A stretch of 64,000 nt of DNA, from positions 1,178,001 to 1,242,000 of the forward strand of contig CAWJIB010000009.1 in NCBI GenBank assembly GCA_963842835.1. Reading direction: 5' to 3'. The DNA is from Roseiarcus sp963842835. GTDB taxonomy: Bacteria; Pseudomonadota; Alphaproteobacteria; Rhizobiales; Beijerinckiaceae. The notes below the pieces were generated by a model that searched no databases, was not told where the DNA came from, and saw nothing but the letters and a program-made list of their open reading frames with translations. The position numbers and the translations under genes are program-made. The stretch's first letter is position 1. Every line of letters starts with the position of its first letter. Positions 53,411 to 61,412 of this stretch are shown one piece after another.

Positions 53411-54415
53411 TCAAGCCTCAATGCTGGTTTCGCGCGCCGCGCGCGCCGCTTCGAGCGTCGCCAGCGCGACGGCGAGCGAGCGCACGCCGTCCTCGCCGCT
53501 GGCAGCCGGCGCGCCGCGCCCGGCCACGGCGTCCTGGAACAGCCGCACGGAGCGAACGTAGAGGTTCTCGTGGGCGATCGGCAGGCTCGCTTCGCCCGCC
53601 GCGCTGCGCAGCAGCACTTCGCCCTTCGGCGCCTGCGTCATGCAGTCGCGTCCGATCAGCGACCCCTCTTCGCCATGGACCTCGAAGCCGGTCGGCGCAT
53701 AGCGGGTGGTGAAGGCGTCGTGGAACTGCGCGAGCAGGCCGCTGGAAAAGCGCAGGACGCCCATGACGCCGTCCTCGAGGCCCGCGTGGCCCATGCCGCT
53801 GTTCGACGTCATCGCGCTCACCGCCAGCGGCTCGTCGTCGAGCACGAAGCGCAGGGTATCGGCGTCGTGCACGGTGATGTCGAGCGCGACGCCGCCGCCC
53901 GCCTGGGGCTTGTCGATTCGCCAGCCCTGCAAATTGGGCGGCAGATAGACCGCATGAAACACGCGCGCGAACAGCGGCCTGCCGATGCGCCCCTGCTTGA
54001 TCGCCTCGCGCATCGCGCGATGCGTCGCGGCGTTGCGCAAGTGGTGGTTGACGCCCATGATCAGCCCGCGCTCGCGGCAGGCGGCGACCATCGCGCGCGC
54101 GTCGGCGAGAGTCAGCGCCAGCGGCTTCTCGCACAGCACGTGCTTGCCGGCGCGGGCGGCGGCGAAGAGCTGGTCGCGATGCAGCTCGTTGGTGGTCGAG
54201 ATATAGACGGCGTCGATCTCGGGATCCGCAACGAACGCGGCGAGGTCGGCGCTGGCGCGCGCAATTCCGTGCGCCGCGGCGAAGGCCTTGGCGCGATCAG
54301 CGCTGGCGCTCATCACGGCGACGACTTGGCCGCCGCTTTCCCGCATCGCGCCGATCATGTGCTGCGCGGCGATCGTGCTGGCGCCAATCAGGCCCCATCG
54401 CAAGGCTTGGTTCAT
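53411..54415 (-). CDS. Gfo/Idh/MocA family oxidoreductase
   Basis: 334 residues from ATG 54415, overlapping the LacI-type stop by four bases. Rossmann start WGLIGASTIAAQHMIGAM, VYISTTNELHRDQLFAA, and the family motif AGKHVLCEKPLALTLADARA with the EKP lysine; C-terminal sheet domain with GGGVALDITVHDADTLRF. These enzymes oxidise or reduce sugars, inositols and related polyols with NAD(P). It is the clearest sign that the imported compound has a cyclic polyol or sugar part. Confidence 0.9.
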   Translation of the reverse strand: MNQALRWGLIGASTIAAQHMIGAMRESGGQVVAVMSASADRAKAFAAAHGIARASADLAAFVADPEIDAVYISTTNELHRDQLFAAARAGKHVLCEKPLALTLADARAMVAACRERGLIMGVNHHLRNAATHRAMREAIKQGRIGRPLFARVFHAVYLPPNLQGWRIDKPQAGGGVALDITVHDADTLRFVLDDEPLAVSAMTSNSGMGHAGLEDGVMGVLRFSSGLLAQFHDAFTTRYAPTGFEVHGEEGSLIGRDCMTQAPKGEVLLRSAAGEASLPIAHENLYVRSVRLFQDAVAGRGAPAASGEDGVRSLAVALATLEAARAARETSIEA

Positions 54416-55479
54416 GAGGCTCTCCTGTCGCGCAGTCCGGCGCCGCAGCTCTCGCGCACCACCAGTCGCGCCGCGCCGGCAAACGAAAGTCCGGCAGGGT
54501 CTTCGCGCCGGATGAGGCCGAGCAGGCTTTCGGCGCAGCGCGCGCCCATCTCGCGCGTGTCGGCGCTGACGGTCGTCAGCGGCGGCGCGTTGTGTTCGGC
54601 CTCGGCGATGTCGTCGAATCCGACGACCGCGATGTCGCGGCCAGGGGCGATGCCGCGCGCCGTCAGCGCACGCGTCGCGCCCATCGCGACAATGTCGTTG
54701 TAGCAGACGACCGCGGTCGGCGGCTGCGCGAATTCGAGCGCGCGCTCGATCGCCTGGCGGCCGCCGTTGCGGGTCGGCGGCGACTCGATGATGAGGGTTT
54801 CGTCGGCGGCCAGACCCCATCCGTTCAAGGCGTCGCGCCAGCCGCCGACGCGCTCCTGCTGCGTCGTCATGCTCTTGTCGCCGCCGAGATAGGCGATGCG
54901 CCGATGGCCGAGCCGCAAAAGGTGTTCCACGGCGTCGCGCGCGCCCTTGCGATTGTCCGGACCGACATAGGGCAGGGGGCTGCCGATCATCCGTCGCATG
55001 GTGATGATGGCCGGAATGGCCTGCGGCCATTGTTGCGCCAGCGTCCAAGCGTCGGTGCCGCGCGCCGGGCTCATGATGATCCCCGCGACGTTGTGCTCGC
55101 GCAGCGAGCGCAACACTTGCGCCTGCCGCTCCGGATTCTCGTTGGTGTTGGCGAGGATCGGCGTGAAGCCGAGCTTGTAGAGGGCGTCCTCGATGCCGAC
55201 CGCCAGTTCGGCGAAGAACGGGTTGGTGAGGTCGCTGATGACCATGCCGACGAAATCGGACGATGCGGCGCGCAGGCTCGCCGCGCCGCGATGATAGACA
55301 TAGCCGAGCGCCCGCATCGCCCGCGTGACCCGTTCGCGCGTCGGCTCGGCGACCAGCTCGCTGCCCGACAGCACGAGCGAAACCGTCGATTTGGAGACCC
55401 CCGCGCGGCGCGCGACGTCGACGATCGTCACGCGTTCGCCGCGCTCGCCGGACTCCTCCCTGTCGCTCAACTCGGACAT
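54412..55479 (-). CDS. LacI-family transcriptional regulator
   Basis: 355 residues from ATG 55479 behind GGTGGAGGCG. DNA-binding domain: VTIVDVARRAGVSKSTVSLV and RVTRAMRALGYVYHRGAASL with hinge helix. Ligand-binding PBP1 domain: GMVISDLTNPFFAELAVGIE, HLLRLGHRRIAYLGGD, VVCYNDIVAMGATRAL and DIAVVGFDDIAEAEHNAPPL. It is the first gene of the eleven-gene run and should repress both it and the divergent FAD dehydrogenase through the two operators in between. Confidence 0.93.
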   Translation of the reverse strand: MSELSDREESGERGERVTIVDVARRAGVSKSTVSLVLSGSELVAEPTRERVTRAMRALGYVYHRGAASLRAASSDFVGMVISDLTNPFFAELAVGIEDALYKLGFTPILANTNENPERQAQVLRSLREHNVAGIIMSPARGTDAWTLAQQWPQAIPAIITMRRMIGSPLPYVGPDNRKGARDAVEHLLRLGHRRIAYLGGDKSMTTQQERVGGWRDALNGWGLAADETLIIESPPTRNGGRQAIERALEFAQPPTAVVCYNDIVAMGATRALTARGIAPGRDIAVVGFDDIAEAEHNAPPLTTVSADTREMGARCAESLLGLIRREDPAGLSFAGAARLVVRESCGAGLRDRRAS

Positions 55480-55495
55480 CGCCTCCACCCAAATT

Positions 55496-55507
55496 TGGAA
55501 CGTTCCA
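55496..55507. promoter_or_regulatory. LacI-type operator O1 (perfect palindrome)
   Basis: TGGAACGTTCCA, fully symmetric with the central CG usual for LacI-family sites; 17 bp upstream of the lacI-type start. Confidence 0.7.
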
Positions 55508-55583
55508 CTTATTCTTGTTCGTAGAACCCGCGCGGCGTTGCACTGCAAAACGCGTGGCGCCGCGTAGTCCGGCTCTTGTCTTT

Positions 55584-55595
55584 TGGAACGTTACA
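55584..55595. promoter_or_regulatory. LacI-type operator O2
   Basis: TGGAACGTTACA, one mismatch from O1 and 88 bp from it (about 8.4 helical turns), 61 bp upstream of the FAD dehydrogenase start. Shared core sequence indicates one regulator for both directions. Confidence 0.65.
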
Positions 55596-55655
55596 AATTA
55601 TCGCTAACGCATCGACGAGACTTCGTCAACACGAAATGCAGGGAGGAATTCGCGC

Positions 55656-57728
55656 TTGGCCGTCCCGCTCGCGCAATCCATTCTCGACGCCCTGACCGAC
55701 GTCGCGATGCCCAAGCCTCCCCCCGGCCGCGCGACCCGCGAAACATTGCGCGCGCACGGCCTGACGCTGCCGCTTCATCGCTGCGAGGCCCTCGTGCTCG
55801 GCAGCGGCGCGGCGGGCCTGCGCGCCGCCGTCGAGATGAAGCGTCGCGATGTCGACGTCATCGTCGTCACCCAAAACATTTACGGCGGCACGTCGGCTTG
55901 CTCCGGCTCGGACAAGCAGACCCTGCACACGGCCTGCGGCAGCGGCGGCGGCGACGATTTTCATGCCCTCGCCGCCGCGCTCGGCGCCGGCGGCGCCATG
56001 GACGAGGACACCGCCTATGTCGAGGCGGTCGGCTCGCTCCGGGCGCTCGCCTCGTTGCAGTTCATGGGATTGCCGATCCCTGAGGACCGCTTCGGCGGCG
56101 CGCTGCGCTACAAGACCGACCATGACGAGGCGGGCCGCGCCACCAGTTGCGGGCCGCGCACCTCGCGGCTGATGGTCAAGGCCCTCGCGCAGGAGGCGGC
56201 GCGGCTCGCCGTCCCCGTGATCAACCGCACGGTCGGCGTCCGCATCCTCGTCTCCGAGGGCCCGCCGCGGCGCGCCGTCGGCCTCATCGCGATCGGCGCG
56301 CGCGCCCGCGCCGCCGACAATCCGCTCGGGCTCGTCGTCTTCCTCTGCGACGCGCTGGTTCTGGCCGCCGGCGGCCCCGGCGAACTCTATCGCGACAGCG
56401 TCTATCCCAAGCATTGCTTCGGTTCGCTCGGCCTGGCGCTGGAAGCGGGAATCGAGGCGGTCAATCTAACGGAGAGTCAGTTCGGCATCGGCACCCGCCG
56501 CGACGGCTTTCCCTGGAACCTCTCGGGAACCTATGCGCAGTCGATGCCCTATATCCATTCGCGCGACGCCGAAGGGCGGGAGATCAACTTTCTCGCCGAT
56601 TACTTCCGCACGACGCGGGAGCTCGCGTCGAACGTCTTCCGCAAGGGCTATCAATGGCCGTTTCATGCGACGCGAATGCTGGACTTCGGCTCCAGCCTCG
56701 TCGACCTCGCGATTTTTCGCGAGACGCAGGCCGGGCGCACGGTGTGGATGGACTTCAACCGCAATCCCGAGCCCGTGCCCGGCGATGCGCCGTTCTCGCT
56801 CAATTCTCTCGACGCCGACGTCCACGCCTATCTCGCCAATAACGATGCTCTGCTCGCCAAGCCGATCGAGCGGCTGAGGCGCATGAACCCGCTCGCGATC
56901 GAGCTCTACAAGCGCTACAAGAAGGACATCGCGCGCGAGCCGCTGGCGTTCGCCGTCAACAATCAGCACATGAACGGCGGGATCGCGGTCGACATATGGG
57001 GCCGCAGCAGCCTCGCCGGCTGCTATGCGGCGGGAGAGGCCGCCGGCACCCATGGCGTCACGCGGCCGGGCGGCGCGGCGCTGAACGCCGGCCAGGTGTT
57101 CGGCCTGCGCTGCGCCGAGCATATCGCGGCGAGCCGCGGCGCCGCTGCGCGCGAGGCGACGCCGATCGAAGAGATCGAAGCGGGCGTGGCGGCGCTGGCG
57201 CGCGGCCTTCGCGAAGAAGGCGGCCTGAGCCCACGCGAAATCGAGCGCGAGGTGCAGGCGCGCATGAGCGATCACGCCGGCTTCGTCTGCACGGCGGACG
57301 GCGTGCGCGGCGCTCTCGAGGGCGCGCGCGCGCTCAATGCGCGCATTCGCGCCGAGGGCGTGAGAGTCGCGCGCGCCGATCAGGCCACCAAGGCGGCGCA
57401 ATGGCGGCAGATGGCGCTTTGCTCCGAAGCGGTGCTCGCCGCGCTCGACGCCTATATCGGCGCGGGCGGTGGCAGCCGCGGCGCGCGGGCGTTGTGCGAT
57501 GCGGCGGGCGGCGCGACGCCGCAATCGCGGCTGGGGCCGTTGGACGATTATCGCTTTCGCACCGAGCGCGAGAGCGACCGCGAGCGGCAGATCGTGGTGC
57601 GTTGGGAGGGCGGACGCTTCGTCTGCGAGACGCGGCCAATACGCCGCCGCGACCGCGCGCGGACCGCCTATTTCGAGCGCGACTGGCCGGAGTTTTTGAG
57701 CGGGGCGATCTATCGCGGGGAGGCTTGA
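55656..57728 (+). CDS. FAD-binding dehydrogenase of the fumarate reductase/succinate dehydrogenase flavoprotein family
   Basis: 690 residues from TTG 55656 with GGGAGGA nine bases upstream. FAD-binding ALVLGSGAAGLRAAVEMKRR, IYGGTSACSGSDKQTLHTAC, LVLAAGGPGELYRDSVYPKH, and the C-terminal flavin segment GCYAAGEAAGTHGVTRPGGA with ALNAGQVFGLRCAEHI. Cytoplasmic; no Tat signal. A C-terminal helical domain of ~170 residues resembles that of SdhA/aspartate oxidase types. No iron-sulfur or membrane subunit is adjacent. Divergent from the lacI-type gene and sharing its operators, so it belongs to the same pathway. Confidence 0.85.
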   Translation: MAVPLAQSILDALTDVAMPKPPPGRATRETLRAHGLTLPLHRCEALVLGSGAAGLRAAVEMKRRDVDVIVVTQNIYGGTSACSGSDKQTLHTACGSGGGDDFHALAAALGAGGAMDEDTAYVEAVGSLRALASLQFMGLPIPEDRFGGALRYKTDHDEAGRATSCGPRTSRLMVKALAQEAARLAVPVINRTVGVRILVSEGPPRRAVGLIAIGARARAADNPLGLVVFLCDALVLAAGGPGELYRDSVYPKHCFGSLGLALEAGIEAVNLTESQFGIGTRRDGFPWNLSGTYAQSMPYIHSRDAEGREINFLADYFRTTRELASNVFRKGYQWPFHATRMLDFGSSLVDLAIFRETQAGRTVWMDFNRNPEPVPGDAPFSLNSLDADVHAYLANNDALLAKPIERLRRMNPLAIELYKRYKKDIAREPLAFAVNNQHMNGGIAVDIWGRSSLAGCYAAGEAAGTHGVTRPGGAALNAGQVFGLRCAEHIAASRGAAAREATPIEEIEAGVAALARGLREEGGLSPREIEREVQARMSDHAGFVCTADGVRGALEGARALNARIRAEGVRVARADQATKAAQWRQMALCSEAVLAALDAYIGAGGGSRGARALCDAAGGATPQSRLGPLDDYRFRTERESDRERQIVVRWEGGRFVCETRPIRRRDRARTAYFERDWPEFLSGAIYRGEA

Positions 57729-57784
57729 GGCGGCGGGCGTTTCGCGCGGCGAGGGGCTATGGGTAAGGCCGCTGCTCGATGGCA

Positions 57785-57847
57785 AAAAGTGAAATAAGGG
57801 CGTGTCGCCGTTATGGAAAAGTGAAATAAGGGCGTGTCGCCGTTATG
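57785..57847. repeat. Tandem duplication of a 32-bp unit
   Basis: AAAAGTGAAATAAGGGCGTG then TCGCCGTTATGG occurs at 57785-57816 and again at 57817-57847 (31 of 32 bases), followed by a partial CCGTTATGCC echo. There is no spacer, so this is not a CRISPR array. Confidence 0.8.
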
Positions 57848-57880
57848 CCCGTTATGCCGGAGAGTCTGCCGGTTAGCCGC

Positions 57881-59272
57881 CTAATTGTATTTGGCTAAAG
57901 CCGCTGTTGCCGCTGCTTCAAATTCCGTAAACATCGTGTCTGCATTCGGCAGCAGGGCCGTCCTTTCCAGCCCTTGCGCCAGAGTTTCGGCCGTTGCGAC
58001 AAGAACGCCAAGCCTCTCTGCTTGCTCGATGTCGGCTACGATCTCACTTCGCGCCTTCGAGGTTACTAAGACAGGCAATGCGCGAAGGTGCTGATTGTTC
58101 GATGCGACAAGCGCCTGACGCACAAGCTCGGTTCGTTGAACCAACAACGGCAACTTGTTGTTCGCCTTCAGAAGGCCAGTTGTGCATTCCACAACGACAA
58201 AATGCCCCGCTGGCGTCGCCACGATTAAGTCGGCAAAATCCTGCTGGGTGCGCGGCAATCCACCAATATGGGCCGCGCTGAACCCCAGCATCCATAAGAG
58301 CCACGCGATCCCAGCTTCTAAATCTCGGGCGTCCCTGCCTCTCGTATGTGCCTTGGTAATAATGTCGTTCAAGGACTCCAATTTTGGATCGAAAACCTCA
58401 TAGACGGCTCGACGCGGGTTTTGCATCGCGGCGGGGTCGCCAACCCAACCATGATGCTGCGCAACCCCTGCAAAACTAACAACACAGTTCAACACGGCCG
58501 CCTTCGGAACGTCGATTTCTACCGAACCGCGCTGACGCTCCGATGTCTGCGTCCATTGCATGTCATTGCCATTAATCCGCGACCGTTTGACGATGTTCCC
58601 GCCGCTAAAGACGCGGTATCCGACTGTCATTTCCTTGGTGGGCAGCCCGGTCGTTAAGAGAGCTGCAATCGTCGCTTTCTCGCCTACGACCGTTGATGTA
58701 AAGTCGAAAGCTGCAAGGTTTAGCAGCACGAACTCTACGTTGCAAAAATCCCGTATCTCGGAAACATAATAATCAAACGCCAAATCCTGAATGCTATCAT
58801 AGGGCGTTTCTGACGCTTTAAGTTCCCAATCTAGCATCTGCCCCCGCATCAACTCGTCATTGCGTCCCCCCATTAGCAATAGAATTTCGAATCTAAGCTG
58901 CGTCTTTAATCCATCCGGGTGTAAAGGGTCGTACCGTGCGCCGAAAGTTCCAGTGTCATTTCCAACAAAAAACAATTCGCCGTGCGGCGTATCTATATGA
59001 CCCTCTAATAAGTTTTCCGCGAGCTGCCGTGGTGTCAGATTCAATTCCTCTAACGAGCATACCCCGGCGCGAATATTCTCGGATGAGAATGTGGGTGACT
59101 GCGCTTTCGGTCGAATCGAATTAAACAACAGGCGCGCCTGAACTATACGAAATTGACCCTCTGTCTTCACCGCGAGGTAGCAGAATTGCGTGCCCGCGCC
59201 GGTGATGTGCTTAGCCTCGACCGAGGCAAAAAAATCCCCAATCTGTTTCTCCGCTTCGGGCATGATCGTCAT
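57881..59272 (-). CDS. PD-(D/E)XK-like nuclease-fold protein, 463 aa, unclassified
   Basis: ATG 59272. The C-terminal third looks like a restriction-endonuclease fold: LEAGIAWLLWMLGF (~318-331) leads to TQQDFADLIVATPAGHFVVV and ECTTG, giving Asp348 and Glu362-x-Thr364 where PD-(D/E)XK enzymes have Asp and Glu-x-Lys, then a long helix LPLLVQRTELVRQALVASN and LPVLVTSKAR. The missing Lys may mean a variant site or loss of activity. The N-terminal ~300 residues are unassigned. Less GC-rich than the core genes around it. Divergent from the proteasome-like gene. Confidence 0.7.
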   Translation of the reverse strand: MTIMPEAEKQIGDFFASVEAKHITGAGTQFCYLAVKTEGQFRIVQARLLFNSIRPKAQSPTFSSENIRAGVCSLEELNLTPRQLAENLLEGHIDTPHGELFFVGNDTGTFGARYDPLHPDGLKTQLRFEILLLMGGRNDELMRGQMLDWELKASETPYDSIQDLAFDYYVSEIRDFCNVEFVLLNLAAFDFTSTVVGEKATIAALLTTGLPTKEMTVGYRVFSGGNIVKRSRINGNDMQWTQTSERQRGSVEIDVPKAAVLNCVVSFAGVAQHHGWVGDPAAMQNPRRAVYEVFDPKLESLNDIITKAHTRGRDARDLEAGIAWLLWMLGFSAAHIGGLPRTQQDFADLIVATPAGHFVVVECTTGLLKANNKLPLLVQRTELVRQALVASNNQHLRALPVLVTSKARSEIVADIEQAERLGVLVATAETLAQGLERTALLPNADTMFTEFEAAATAALAKYN

Positions 59273-59386
59273 TTTTCAAGCCTCGAAATCGTCTGGTGCG
59301 AGACGCTGTAGCCCGGCGAGGGAAGACGCCAATTTTCGAACCGAGTTATGGGGAGCTTAGCAAAGGAAAATCAGGCGCGGTTAGCG

Positions 59387-59635
59387 TCATTCCCCCCGCT
59401 TCCTGTATTCAAGAAAGCAATTCATCACGCCCCATGTTCGCGCTTGTACTTCCGTTGTGTCCGTCCCTGAAATAAACGAGCAATCGCCGTGCCGAGGATT
59501 GGCCGATAGCGCGGAAATCCCAGGTCCGGCGCGGTGCTCCTCCTCTGGCCCTCGGAGGTTGGAGCGCACCGCGCCGTCACGTCTTTCTAGGTGCCGGAGG
59601 ACGGCCTCGCAGGCCTTCCCTCCGTTCAATTGCAT
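59387..59635 (-). CDS. Short hypothetical protein or 5' remnant, 82 aa
   Basis: ATG 59635. The first ~30 residues (NGGKACEAVLRHLERRDGAV then RSNLRGPEEE) look like a real amphipathic N-terminus seen, as far as I recall, in longer uncharacterised alphaproteobacterial proteins (…R-x-L-E-x-R-x-G…P-E). The rest (SANPRHGDCSFISGTDTTEV) does not, suggesting truncation or frameshift. Same strand as and 114 bp before the PD-(D/E)XK-like gene. Confidence 0.35.
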   Translation of the reverse strand: MQLNGGKACEAVLRHLERRDGAVRSNLRGPEEEHRAGPGISALSANPRHGDCSFISGTDTTEVQARTWGVMNCFLEYRKRGE

Positions 59636-59731
59636 GGGGATCAATATAGGCCCCAAATGTCCGTGTCGCTAGCCCAGGGCCTGGCACTTCGCGCTGTTCG
59701 CTCTAAGATGTCCCCTGGGAAAGACCTAACA

Positions 59732-59757
59732 GCCCGCCAGTCGTTCGACTGACGGGC
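59732..59757. other. Long dyad, possible terminator or operator
   Basis: GCCCGCCAGTCG pairs with CGACTGACGGGC around TT: 12 bp with one mismatch. No T-tract follows on either strand (CTCC right, GTTAGG left), so a protein- or RNA-level element is as likely as a terminator. Confidence 0.45.
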
Positions 59758-59865
59758 CTCCACCTCGGACACCCCACAGGAGGGCGGTTAGGAGTTGCGG
59801 CGTCTGCCCAGGACAATCGACTTGGGGCACTCCTGCTCATGTAGCGTCACTAATGGGAAAGAACA

Positions 59866-60732
59866 ATGACTTCTCTGGCGGTCGCCCTGGCGGTTGACCA
59901 ACGTGGCCCTGCTGCACTCTACATCATCACCGACAGCCGGTTTTCGTGGGGACCCGGCGCGCATTGGGATGCCGGTCAAAAGACTTTTGCCTCGATACGC
60001 ACCCCGGATATCTTTGGGTTTTGCGGAGACGCGTTCTTTCCTCCTGCAATAATTCATCAAGTCATCGAGCTTATTAATCGTGGCGTCTTGTGTGCCGACG
60101 GTATGCCAGCCGACGAACGACACGCGCTTGCTTTGGCAATTCTAAAGCACGCTGTTGACCGACAACAGCGTGCGCCCATCTCAAGTTTCTCGATTTTTCA
60201 CGGTTCACGCGATGGCGAACTGATGAAGAGCAAATTTAGGCTTTGGGAAACGCGTGTCGTCGTTGACTCAAAACTGAGAACAGTTACTTGGAGCGACGGT
60301 GAGTGTAATCTCATTGCGGATCAATCATATCTAGCACGTATTGATGGCACGGGAGGCGAGTATGTGAGGAAACGTGGTTTGGAATGGATCAATACCAATT
60401 CGAAGGGAACCAGCCGGGCGGCAATTTGGTCGTTTTGCAATGCGTTGAATGAAGGAAAGGACCGATACAGCGGCGGTGCGCCTCAACTCGTCGGCACCTG
60501 GCGGAAAGGTCCGGCGCAAACCTTTGGTTTCTTTTGGCAAGGGAAACGGTATTTAGCCGGAATTGAGGTGCCAGACGGAGCCGATCTAAGTCAGGTTAGG
60601 TGGTTCAATCACCGCTTCGAGCGCTGCGACGGCGAAAGTGGCAAACGCGCAGCGGGTGTTGCTAAACACGAAAAGCCGATAAAGCTATTGGATCAGGATG
60701 GTCTCAGCTCAGGATCACCGACTTCCAGTTGA
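59866..60732 (+). CDS. Orphan proteasome-fold (Ntn-hydrolase) protein
   Basis: 288 residues from ATG 59866 (GGGAAAGAACA upstream). After Met removal Thr2 would be the N-terminal nucleophile. YIITDSRFSW places Asp23 and Arg25 at the D17/R19 positions of proteasome beta subunits, Lys39 (DAGQKTF) corresponds to K33, IFGFCGDAFFPPAII matches the GFAGG-type strand, and GTGG (161-164) with KDRYSGGAPQLVG (Asp199, Ser202) matches the S129/D166/S169 region. A ~45-residue tail is unique. Not HslV (no hslU, longer) and not an obvious Anbu. A self-compartmentalising or stand-alone threonine protease is inferred. Confidence 0.7.
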   Translation: MTSLAVALAVDQRGPAALYIITDSRFSWGPGAHWDAGQKTFASIRTPDIFGFCGDAFFPPAIIHQVIELINRGVLCADGMPADERHALALAILKHAVDRQQRAPISSFSIFHGSRDGELMKSKFRLWETRVVVDSKLRTVTWSDGECNLIADQSYLARIDGTGGEYVRKRGLEWINTNSKGTSRAAIWSFCNALNEGKDRYSGGAPQLVGTWRKGPAQTFGFFWQGKRYLAGIEVPDGADLSQVRWFNHRFERCDGESGKRAAGVAKHEKPIKLLDQDGLSSGSPTSS

Positions 60733-60870
60733 AACCTTCGCGCCGATTTGCGGGCGGAGGCTCTGCAGCATTAGGGGTGTTACTCGCGACGCCGCGCGGG
60801 CCGGGGCGTCGTGCGCCGCGCGCCGCTCGCCCTAAACCGCCGCCCGCAGTTCGTCGAGATAGTCGGATTT

Positions 60871-60898
60871 ACGGGGACGGGATACGAATTGCACAATT
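60871..60898. repeat. Direct repeat A, copy 1 (GATACGAATTGC type)
   Basis: ACGGGGACGGGATACGAATT then GCACAATT; the second copy is at 61721-61748 with three differences. Confidence 0.65.
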
Positions 60899-60979
60899 TC
60901 CCGACCCGACAGGAGGCTCCAGGCTTTTTCGACTGCAGCCGCCCCGCCCCTCTCCGCCACACACCAAGCCGTCAACCTC

Positions 60980-61093
60980 ATGGAAGCATGAACTTCCGAA
61001 GTTTTGCGGCTGTCAATGGTCTTCGACCGCCGGAGGCGACGCGCGAAGCGCGCCATTGACAGCCGCAAAACTTCGGAAAAAAGAGGCTTCCAT
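60980..61093. repeat. Palindromic intergenic element E1
   Basis: Outer arms ATGGAAGC/GCTTCCAT (60980-60987, 61086-61093). Inner perfect 26-bp arms 60994-61019 (TTCCGAAGTTTTGCGGCTG...) and 61053-61078. The 33-nt loop is GC-rich. Able to form a long hairpin; related to E2 and E3. Confidence 0.75.
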
Positions 61094-61125
61094 CGGACGA
61101 ATGCTTCGCATTCGCCTTGAGAGCT
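61086..61125. repeat. Inverted repeat B, right-hand arm partner 1
   Basis: 40 bp (GCTTCCATCGGACGAATGCT...) whose reverse complement recurs at 61800-61839 with one mismatch. Confidence 0.75.
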
Positions 61126-61126
61126 C

Positions 61127-61223
61127 GACGGCGCTCCCCGCCGAGCTCGCGCCGGTCAAGCTCGCGCCGCCCCTCATCGGTCATGCTTCGGGTGAAGCGC
61201 TCTCTCGCTTCGCAAGAGAACGG
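61127..61223. repeat. Direct repeat C, copy 1 (97 bp)
   Basis: Starts GACGGCGCTCCCCGCCG and ends CGCTTCGCAAGAGAACGG. Copy 2, equally long, is at 61926-62022 with about ten differences. Confidence 0.75.
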
Positions 61224-61412
61224 ATTTTGCGGGGGACACAATGCGCGTCGCGGTCTTGCGCCGGCTCGACGCAACTAGGTTTCCGCGATGCGGCGCAGAC
61301 GATCCAATTTTCGACAACTCGCATCCTGCCCCCGTACATCCCGTACATGGGCCTATTAGAAGCTATCCCAAGGCCGTTGTCGCTCGATCTACCGATGGCC
61401 GAGACGCGATGG

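Larger units (their letters stand above)
59273..59865. other. 593-bp divergent intergenic region between the PD-(D/E)XK-like and proteasome-like genes
   Basis: Holds one possible short gene (59387-59635, minus) and a long dyad at 59732-59757. No recognisable operator for a known regulator. The space is large enough for two promoters or a small RNA. Confidence 0.4.
60733..61412. other. 680-bp intergenic region carrying palindromic element E1
   Basis: No supported gene. Contains the direct repeat at 60871-60898, hairpin element E1 (60980-61093), the inverted-repeat arm 61086-61125 and the direct-repeat copy 61127-61223, each with a partner around 61.7-62.0 kb. Confidence 0.6.

Noticed and set aside
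57785..57847. Possible CRISPR array
   Set aside because: Two repeats touch without a spacer and no cas gene is visible.
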